Below are positions 57,814-64,000 of a stretch of 64,000 nucleotides of DNA, one piece after another (positions within the stretch are counted from its first letter, which is position 1; each line of letters starts with the position of its first letter). The DNA is from Stenomitos rutilans HA7619-LM2 (GTDB taxonomy: Bacteria > Cyanobacteriota > Cyanobacteriia > Leptolyngbyales > Leptolyngbyaceae), in assembly GCA_019358945.1 (NCBI GenBank), contig JAHHIE010000011.1:1-64000 (forward strand), read 5' to 3'. The translations under genes and the position numbers were made by a program. The notes under the pieces were generated by a model that did no database searches, was not told the origin of the DNA, and saw only the letters and a program-made list of their open reading frames with translations.

Positions 57814-59352
57814 ATGACGATCGTTGGAGTCTGGGTGCTAGGGGATCAACTGTGGGCAGAGCAAGCCGCGCTGCAAAGCTGTGTAGAGCAGCGATCGCGC
57901 ACGCCTGTGCTTTTCATTGAGTCACTAAAGCATGTGCAAGAACGCCCCTATCATCTGCAAAAGCTGGTGCTGGTGTGGTCAGCAATGCGGCATTTCGCTG
58001 AAGAACTTAGACAGGCAGGCTGGTCAGTCACCTACGAGCAAGCTGAGGATTTTCTCACGCCACTGAAGGCTTGGATCAAAACGCATCACATCACGGAACT
58101 GCGGGTAATGGTGCCGAACGATCGCCCCTTTGCCCACTTCATCGCCTCTCTTCAACTTCCGTGTACAGTCACCCTTGTTCCCAACAACCACTTCATTTGG
58201 AGTGAAGCTGATTTTAGAGAGTGGGCAGGCAAGCGCAAACGCTTACTGATGGAGGACTTTTATCGTGAAGGCCGTCGCCGCTGCAACATTCTCATGGTAG
58301 GTGAGCAGCCCGTCGGTGGTCGCTGGAACTTTGATCAAGAAAACCGCAAACCACCCAAAGGCAAACTAACCCTACCCGAAGCCCTCTGGTTTTCACCTGA
58401 TGCCATCACGCAGGAGGTGATCACCTGGGTCAAGCAGAGCGATCACTTCAAAACCAGCCAGCAGTATTGGCAAATTGAACCGTTTCAATGGGCCGTGACG
58501 CGTGAACAAGCGCTGCAAGTGCTGCATTTTTTCATCACGATGCGCCTGTCTGACTTTGGCCCTTACCAGGATGCTATGTTAGCGGGCGAAATCACGATGT
58601 GGCATGCCATGCTGTCGCCCTACCTCAATCTGGGCCTGCTACAGCCGATCGAAGTCATCGAAGCCGCCGAGCAAGCCTATCTTGACAATCGAGAGACCTG
58701 GCACCTCAGCAGCGTTGAAGGCTTCATTCGGCAAGTGCTGGGCTGGCGGGAGTACATGCACGGCATCTACAGCTTCATGAGTGACGACTATCCAGAGCGT
58801 AACTGGTTTCATCACACTCAACCACTACCTGACTTTTACTGGACGGGTGACACATCCATGAACTGCCTGCATCAGATCCTCACGCAGGTCAAGGAAATGG
58901 GATACGCGCATCACATTCAACGACTGATGGTGTTAAACAACTTCGCGCTAATTGCAGGTATCTCACCCCAAGCGATCGAAGACTGGTTTCACGCTGCGTT
59001 TATTGATGCCTACGATTGGGTCATGCAAACAAACGTCATTGGCATGGGGCAATTTGCCGATGGTGGCGTGCTGGCATCCAAGCCCTATGCGGCCTCTGCT
59101 AACTACATCAACAAAATGAGTGATTACTGCGGCAAGTGCGTTTACAACCCTAGAGCGCGCACGGGCGAAAAGGCATGTCCCTTCAATTTCTTTTACTGGG
59201 ATTTTCTCGATCGCCATCGTGCCAAACTCACCACTCAGGGACGCATGAGCTTTATCCTCAGAAACCTCGACAAAATGGCTCCAGAGGAACTAGAAACCAT
59301 TCGGCAAGAGGCGATCGCATGGCATGAAGAGGCCGCGGCAAAAGCAAAATAG
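57814..59352 (+). CDS. Iron-sulfur bacterial photolyase/cryptochrome (FeS-BCP, PhrB-like)
   Basis: The 512-residue protein starts MTIVGVWVLGDQLW after an AGGAAAG site; the track's GTG start seven codons earlier is less likely. It matches the FeS-BCP class, which includes Agrobacterium PhrB, a (6-4) photolyase, and Rhodobacter CryB. The four Cys that bind the 4Fe-4S cluster are present at 351 (MNCLHQIL), 439 and 442 (YCGKCVYN) and 455 (KACPFNFF), one position off the 350/438/441/454 I recall for PhrB. It should bind FAD and repair UV damage or signal light. Confidence 0.92.
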   Translation: MTIVGVWVLGDQLWAEQAALQSCVEQRSRTPVLFIESLKHVQERPYHLQKLVLVWSAMRHFAEELRQAGWSVTYEQAEDFLTPLKAWIKTHHITELRVMVPNDRPFAHFIASLQLPCTVTLVPNNHFIWSEADFREWAGKRKRLLMEDFYREGRRRCNILMVGEQPVGGRWNFDQENRKPPKGKLTLPEALWFSPDAITQEVITWVKQSDHFKTSQQYWQIEPFQWAVTREQALQVLHFFITMRLSDFGPYQDAMLAGEITMWHAMLSPYLNLGLLQPIEVIEAAEQAYLDNRETWHLSSVEGFIRQVLGWREYMHGIYSFMSDDYPERNWFHHTQPLPDFYWTGDTSMNCLHQILTQVKEMGYAHHIQRLMVLNNFALIAGISPQAIEDWFHAAFIDAYDWVMQTNVIGMGQFADGGVLASKPYAASANYINKMSDYCGKCVYNPRARTGEKACPFNFFYWDFLDRHRAKLTTQGRMSFILRNLDKMAPEELETIRQEAIAWHEEAAAKAK

Positions 59353-59533
59353 TGCAAAGCGAAAGGGTCAAAAAGCAAAGGTCAAACAGACGGCTAAGAT
59401 AACCCAAACGGGTACCACTGACTTTTCATTTTTGCATCAGAATTAGAATAATCTGAGCAAGCCATAGAAAGTTTTGGCAATCAGCGAAACCTCGCAGCTT
59501 GGAAATACTTCAACCAGACAGCGGAGGTTTTCG

Positions 59534-60940
59534 ATGACGTTTCAGCACGAAGAAACCGCTCAGCCAAACCAAACTGCTTCTGAGCGTCAAAATAATGGTC
59601 GCCCAGAGATCAAAATTACTGTTTTCCCAGCAGTACATACTCAAAAATCTGTCTTAGATAATCTTAAGCAATTAAGAGAACGAATTGCTCAAGACGTTAG
59701 AGAATTTGATCAAAAAGACTTACCTGAGAACTTACAGACCGAAATTCCCAAGCTTGCCGTTCTGTTGCAAAGAATTGAACGCCTGGTTTTAGGCACTAAT
59801 CAAGACAAAAAGTTAGGCGCACTCAACAGCTTGGTCTGTTCACTGGAAGTTGCACTGTCCTCTTTATTTCAGAAGAAACTCAGTAAAGAATTCACTCGAC
59901 AAATCCGCCTTGATATTGAAAAAGAGGTAATCAGACATGAACATCCGCGAGTAATAGGTTTGCTTGCCAACCAATTCTTTTATATCTGGCATTCAAAGTC
60001 AGTTCGACTTAGTGTTATTTATGGACTTTCCTGGTCATTTATCATTATATTCGGTGGGCTTTTTTCCCTAGCACTACTCCAGTATGCAGTATATAATTCT
60101 AATGCAGATACTAGAAAAGTCGAGGCTTTAATTAGTAAGCAAGATAAGAAAATTGACGACCTTAACGCTAAAATAGATCGGGAAAGAGCCAAAACAAAAA
60201 CGACACCTTCTCAGCTGGGAGCTGAAAACCAAAGAGAAGCCTTATTGGATGATGAATTGGCTACTAAAGCGCTAGTCATTGCCGATCTTCAACGAAAGAC
60301 TGATGAGGCACAGATGGTTAAGCAAAAGCTTGAAACTCAGCAAGAAAGAATTGCTCAGACTAAACGAAGCTCATTAATACAAAATATTTTATCTAGCGTT
60401 GACATTGGATTTTCAAAAATACTTAGTCAAATACTTTGGGTTGCAGCAGCAGGCACACTAGGCAGTATTGTCAGCATTCTGACTCGTGTAATCGGTAAAT
60501 CGTATGATCAGGAAGCATACTGCGATCGACTTACCCCCATCTTCATCGGCTTTTTCAAACCTGTAGTCGGTGCATCTTTTGGTATTCTGTTTCTAGCATT
60601 CATTAATTCTGGCGTGGTCAGTACACCGCTCATACCTGCAACAACCAATGCTTCCAGTTCAGATGCAGCGATTAAAGCGGCTGATAATCCAGAGACCAAA
60701 GCTGCTTTTTTCCTTTTCTCCGTAGCTTTTGTCGTTGGTTTTAGCGAACGGTTAGCGAAAGACACTATTACTAAGCTGGAGGGTGGTAGCCAGGAAGAGA
60801 AGGAAACCTCACAACAACCAGTCAATACTCGTGTTATAGTCATTCGCTCTAGTAAAGCTGCAAACCAGAGCAGACGAAACCAAAACGCGATCGCATCAAA
60901 TCAAACTGCCGACTCCAGTAACCAGGATGAAAGCGCCTAA
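59534..60940 (+). CDS. Four-helix membrane protein with a cytosolic or periplasmic coiled coil, unknown
   Basis: The start is the ATG after GGAGG (MTFQHEETAQPN, 468 residues); the track's TTG is 20 codons earlier. A helical N-terminal domain (VLDNLKQLRERIAQDVREFD) is followed by a membrane segment at about 165-190, a long coiled coil (KQDKKIDDLNAKIDRERAKT, ATKALVIADLQRKTDEAQMV), three more segments between about 299 and 405 and a Ser/Gln/Asn-rich tail. The layout suggests a scaffold or sensor. Codon use is AT-richer than in neighbouring genes. No family was recognised. Confidence 0.65.
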   Translation: MTFQHEETAQPNQTASERQNNGRPEIKITVFPAVHTQKSVLDNLKQLRERIAQDVREFDQKDLPENLQTEIPKLAVLLQRIERLVLGTNQDKKLGALNSLVCSLEVALSSLFQKKLSKEFTRQIRLDIEKEVIRHEHPRVIGLLANQFFYIWHSKSVRLSVIYGLSWSFIIIFGGLFSLALLQYAVYNSNADTRKVEALISKQDKKIDDLNAKIDRERAKTKTTPSQLGAENQREALLDDELATKALVIADLQRKTDEAQMVKQKLETQQERIAQTKRSSLIQNILSSVDIGFSKILSQILWVAAAGTLGSIVSILTRVIGKSYDQEAYCDRLTPIFIGFFKPVVGASFGILFLAFINSGVVSTPLIPATTNASSSDAAIKAADNPETKAAFFLFSVAFVVGFSERLAKDTITKLEGGSQEEKETSQQPVNTRVIVIRSSKAANQSRRNQNAIASNQTADSSNQDESA

Positions 60941-60952
60941 GTTTGAAAAGCA

Positions 60953-61285
60953 CTAATAGAGCGTCTTTTCTAATTTCCTGAAGTTGAAACTAGAAGTATT
61001 TGGGTTGGCTTTGCAGGTTTTAATAATATTATTTAAACTCGCTGGCACACTTCCAGTTTGGTTGATCTGGCTATTAAGAATTTGAAATTCCTCATAGGTA
61101 TATTTTAACTGAATGCCCTTAATGATGCAGGCACAAACAGCACGAGCTTGAGCACCTCGTCCGGCAGTACAGTCTTTAATGTATTGAGCAACAACGTTTC
61201 TGGGATAGGATGCTTGTGCCTGAGTTACTAAAGTTGTAGCGGCTAGTAAGAGCAACGTCATAAAAGATATAGGAAATAAGCGCAT
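60953..61285 (-). CDS. Small secreted protein with conserved cysteines, unknown
   Basis: A clear signal peptide (MRLFPISFMTLLLLAATTLV, cleavage after AQA) precedes an 85-residue mature part with four Cys (DCTAGRGAQARAVCACIIKG and IIKTCKANP) and YTYEEFQILNSQINQTG. The Cys could form disulfides in the periplasm. The gene is convergent with the coiled-coil protein, with only 12 bases between the stops. No function is known to me. Confidence 0.65.
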   Translation of the reverse strand: MRLFPISFMTLLLLAATTLVTQAQASYPRNVVAQYIKDCTAGRGAQARAVCACIIKGIQLKYTYEEFQILNSQINQTGSVPASLNNIIKTCKANPNTSSFNFRKLEKTLY

Positions 61286-61874
61286 ATTTAGAATGACCTT
61301 ATAAGGGAATCAACATCCTGTCAGGTACTCGACACCATATCAACTAAAAAAGTTCCGTCGGAGCAATTTTTACGACTAAGTTTAGAAGCGCAGCTCCTTT
61401 TAAGTAACCAAACGTAATCAAACTGAGTATGCTCGATGGGCTGACCGCTGACTATGACAGCCCTTCATGAAATGCTGGGTGGGTCGATCGCTTAATGGCT
61501 TCTATCATACTGCCCAAGTCGATATAAGCTTCTAAATTGCTCAGGATGACGTTAGACCACGTTTCCATACATAACGTCATGATCCGATTGGAGATTTTTA
61601 AACTTGGGAACGTTTGCTTTTGCGATCGACATACCCAATGTTACTCATGCAGGGTTGCCGGGAATACTGAGAGCGAACTGACATTGGGCGACTTTCATCT
61701 CGATCGAATTCACGTTGGTTTTAAGCCGCAGCAATTCTACACAGCGGTTTCTTTGGAGGTGCTTTGATCGCCATCTTTATTGAAAATATTGCTAAACGAC
61801 CGCTGAATCCGGGCAGTTTAAGATCTGACCGTAAACGGCTTAACCCTTTCATACTTCAGATTTGACTCACTGTG
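61286..61874. other. 589-base intergenic region before the histidine kinase gene
   Basis: It contains a 76-codon plus-strand ORF at 61537 without recognisable features (MLRMTLDHVSIHNVMIRLEI), which I do not treat as a gene. No repeat of the window's families and no terminator was identified. The promoters of the secreted protein (minus) and the kinase (plus) should be here. Confidence 0.45.
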
Positions 61875-64000
61875 ATGGATTCGCTAGCCTTCCCCAATCG
61901 ATCCAACAAAGTTCTGCTGATCTTTTCGATCGCGCTTGTCTACTATGTCACAGCAAAACTTGGGCAATATCTTGCCATTCCACCCGGATTTATTACCCCT
62001 GTCTACCCACCCTCCGGCATTGCACTTGCCGTCATTTTACTCGTAGGCTATCGCGCTTGGGTCGGCATTTGGTTAGGAGCTGTTGTTGCTGCAACGTGGC
62101 CTTTGTGGGCAAATACAGGCATTTTATCAATGTCGATCGCGTCGGGTTTGGGCATTGCTACAGGCTCAGTGCTACAGGCACTTGTGGGTGCGTTTCTCAT
62201 CAAACGCTTCATTGGGTCTTACCAGGCATTTACCAATGCACCGAACGTGACTAAATTTACTGGTATTGAACTTTTAAGCTGCATGGTGAGTCCGACTTTT
62301 GGGGCGACTACCATGCACTTTTGTGGATTCATTGAGGGAAAAAACTACATCATTAGCTGGCTAACGTTCTGGTTGGGAGACACCATTGGCGTTCTGGTCA
62401 TTGTTCCATTGTTGTTGTTTTGGATTGAGCATTGGTTGCGCAGGCGGAACCACACAGCCAATCAAGCAACTACCCCAGAATTGCAATCCTCATCCCCCCG
62501 ATCGCTTCAGTTCACTCTGGAAGTGGTGATCTGGGCTTGCTCACTGCTAGGCGTGGCAACCGTTGCTTTTGGCTTCGGCTACCCAGTTGAATACTTGCTG
62601 ATCCCGTTGCTTGTATGGTCAGCCTTTCGGTCTGAGCAACGGTTCATTGCTATTGCGATCGTGCTAGTTTCGGCTCTGGCGATCGCGGGTGCTCTCCGAG
62701 GGACGAGTTCATTCAATCGCAGCACCCTGAATGAATCCCTGCTGCTATTGCAAGCCTTTATTGGCACGATCACGGTTACAACACTGATTTTATCAGCCGT
62801 CATTATTGAGCGCGAACAGGTAAAAGCACGACTAGAGCGGGCCAACGAAGAGCTAGAGTTCAAAGTTGAGGAACGTACAGCAGCCTTGAAACAATCTAAA
62901 GAAACGGCTGAGGTTGCTAGTCGTGCCAAGAGTGAATTTCTAGCAAACATGAGCCATGAACTTCGCACACCCCTTAATGGCATTCTGGGTTATGCCCAAA
63001 TTCTTAGCCGCTCTCAAAGTTGGGGCGAAAAAGAACGCAAAGGCGTCAATATTGTTTATCAGTGCGGTTCTCACTTACTAACCCTGATTAATGACATTCT
63101 GGATATTTCCAAAATTGAAGCCCGTAAGCTGGAATTAGCTCCTCACACGGCCTATCTACCTGCACTGTTACAGGGCATCGCCGAGATTGTGAGTATTCGC
63201 GCCGAGCAGAAAGGCATTGACTTTGTCTATCTGCCAGATACTAGCTTACCGGAGAGCATTGAAGTTGATGAAAAACGGCTACGGCAGGTATTGATTAATT
63301 TATTGGGCAATGCCGTCAAATTTACCGATCGGGGGAAGGTCACCTTTAGGGCCGAACGACTTGATCAACTTCCCCTAACTAGTCTGGAGTCTTCTACTGA
63401 GTTTTCATCAACCAAACTTCGGTTTCAGATCACCGATACCGGAATTGGTATGAGTCCAGAAGCATTAGAAAAGATCTTCCAGCCGTTTGAACAGGTCAGC
63501 GACCAAAAACGGAATGCTGAAGGCACCGGGTTAGGTCTAGCCATCAGTCAGACGATTGTTCAACTCATGAACAGTCAGATTCAGGTGCAAAGTCAGCTTG
63601 GTGCAGGTAGCACCTTTTTCTTTGATGTGACACTGCCGATCGCCACAGAATGGCAACAGGCAACCAACACCATAGGAGAGCAACTGATGGGCTATCAAGA
63701 GGAACGGCAAACCCTTCTGATTGTTGATGACAAATGGGAAAATCGCTCTGTAATTGTCAACATGCTACAACCGTTGGGCTTCACGGTCATTGAAGCAGAA
63801 GACGGCCAGGATGGACTGACGAAAGCGATTCAAAACAAGCCGAATCTTATCATCACCGATATTCTGATGCCTGTGATGGATGGCTATCAATTACTCCAAC
63901 AGATTCGGCAGTCTAATCTACTCAAAACGTTGCCAGTGATTGTTTCCTCGGCCTCCGTCTCCAGCATGGACCAAAAACAGAGCTTAGATGCTGGCGGCGA
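61875..64000 (+). CDS. MASE1-domain hybrid histidine kinase, cut by the window edge
   Basis: The ORF runs open to the window end and is therefore missing from the track. About residues 1-300 form the eight-helix MASE1 membrane sensor ([20 protein letters not shown]). A short coiled coil ([20 protein letters not shown]) leads to HisKA with the phospho-acceptor His 361 in [14 protein letters not shown], then the ATPase domain ([41 protein letters not shown]). A receiver domain follows ([10 protein letters not shown]) with phospho-Asp 662 in [16 protein letters not shown]. The end, possibly with further domains, is outside. The ligand is unknown. Confidence 0.92.
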   Translation, partial: MDSLAFPNRSNKVLLIFSIALVYYVTAKLGQYLAIPPGFITPVYPPSGIALAVILLVGYRAWVGIWLGAVVAATWPLWANTGILSMSIASGLGIATGSVLQALVGAFLIKRFIGSYQAFTNAPNVTKFTGIELLSCMVSPTFGATTMHFCGFIEGKNYIISWLTFWLGDTIGVLVIVPLLLFWIEHWLRRRNHTANQATTPELQSSSPRSLQFTLEVVIWACSLLGVATVAFGFGYPVEYLLIPLLVWSAFRSEQRFIAIAIVLVSALAIAGALRGTSSFNRSTLNESLLLLQAFIGTITVTTLILSAVIIEREQVKARLERANEELEFKVEERTAALKQSKETAEVASRAKSEFLANMSHELRTPLNGILGYAQILSRSQSWGEKERKGVNIVYQCGSHLLTLINDILDISKIEARKLELAPHTAYLPALLQGIAEIVSIRAEQKGIDFVYLPDTSLPESIEVDEKRLRQVLINLLGNAVKFTDRGKVTFRAERLDQLPLTSLESSTEFSSTKLRFQITDTGIGMSPEALEKIFQPFEQVSDQKRNAEGTGLGLAISQTIVQLMNSQIQVQSQLGAGSTFFFDVTLPIATEWQQATNTIGEQLMGYQEERQTLLIVDDKWENRSVIVNMLQPLGFTVIEAEDGQDGLTKAIQNKPNLIITDILMPVMDGYQLLQQIRQSNLLKTLPVIVSSASVSSMDQKQSLDAGG

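Noticed and set aside
61537-61767. Plus-strand 76-codon ORF before the kinase
   Set aside because: Composition looks random and there is no ribosome site or recognisable motif.

Overview
The window looks like a chromosomal segment of a cyanobacterium, probably filamentous and Leptolyngbya-like; the genus is a guess. The clade call rests on a full-length magnesium-chelatase subunit ChlH, a group 3 sigma factor of the SigF type, a plastoquinone-type UbiA prenyltransferase, the block purC-bamA-lpxC-fabZ-lpxA-lpxB, a ybeY/DUF3285 pair, and very frequent HIP1 palindromes (GCGATCGC). Most of it is core metabolism. The non-core part consists of small palindromic repeats, short 7-bp tandem repeats, a dead toxin gene and several unrecognised small genes.

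Layout. 1-3.6 kb: tail of an IS1595-type transposase, then argJ, a GST-family gene and two small membrane or secreted proteins. 4-8 kb: chlH. 8-10.6 kb: two overlapping unknown genes, an orphan BrnA-type antitoxin, a secreted discoidin-like protein and a VOC protein. 10.6-18 kb (minus strand): an exopolysaccharide cluster of four GT4 glycosyltransferases and a Wzy/O-antigen-ligase-like membrane protein. 18-22 kb: bestrophin-like channel, ATP-grasp peptide-ligase-like protein and an MBL-fold protein lacking its metal motif. 22-28.3 kb (minus): pabA/trpG, dgkA, ybeY, DUF3285, another GT4, prfB with a programmed frameshift, and a Bax-inhibitor-1 protein. 28.4-31.7 kb: sigF, ubiA and a lipoprotein. 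31.9-39.3 kb: purC followed by the outer-membrane/lipid A block. 39.5-43.7 kb: class I fructose-bisphosphate aldolase and leuS. 43.9-49.5 kb: small membrane proteins, a TPR protein, dps and ybbN. 49.6-53.1 kb: two nucleoside-type ABC permeases and a squalene/phytoene synthase. 53.3-57 kb (minus): a four-carbon sugar-acid kinase and a hydroxyacid dehydrogenase separated by a membrane protein. 57.1-61.3 kb: broken brnT with intact brnA, an iron-sulfur photolyase, a coiled-coil membrane protein and a small secreted protein. 61.9 kb to the end: a MASE1 hybrid histidine kinase cut by the window edge.

The most notable signals are the traces of small repeats in genes. A 108-bp MITE-like element with TA flanks sits inside a BrnT toxin gene that also has a Trp-to-stop change, while its antitoxin is intact. 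Another element supplies the last 14 residues and stop codon of a TPR protein. Heptamer repeats of the kind found between genes here occur in frame inside leuS (twice) and in the N-terminal region of lpxB. A 102-bp repeat occurs four times and adds a spurious N-terminus to pabA. I found no convincing new multi-gene defence or biosynthetic system; no CRISPR array, rRNA or tRNA was seen. All calls come from reading the sequence and recalled family knowledge; no database search was run.
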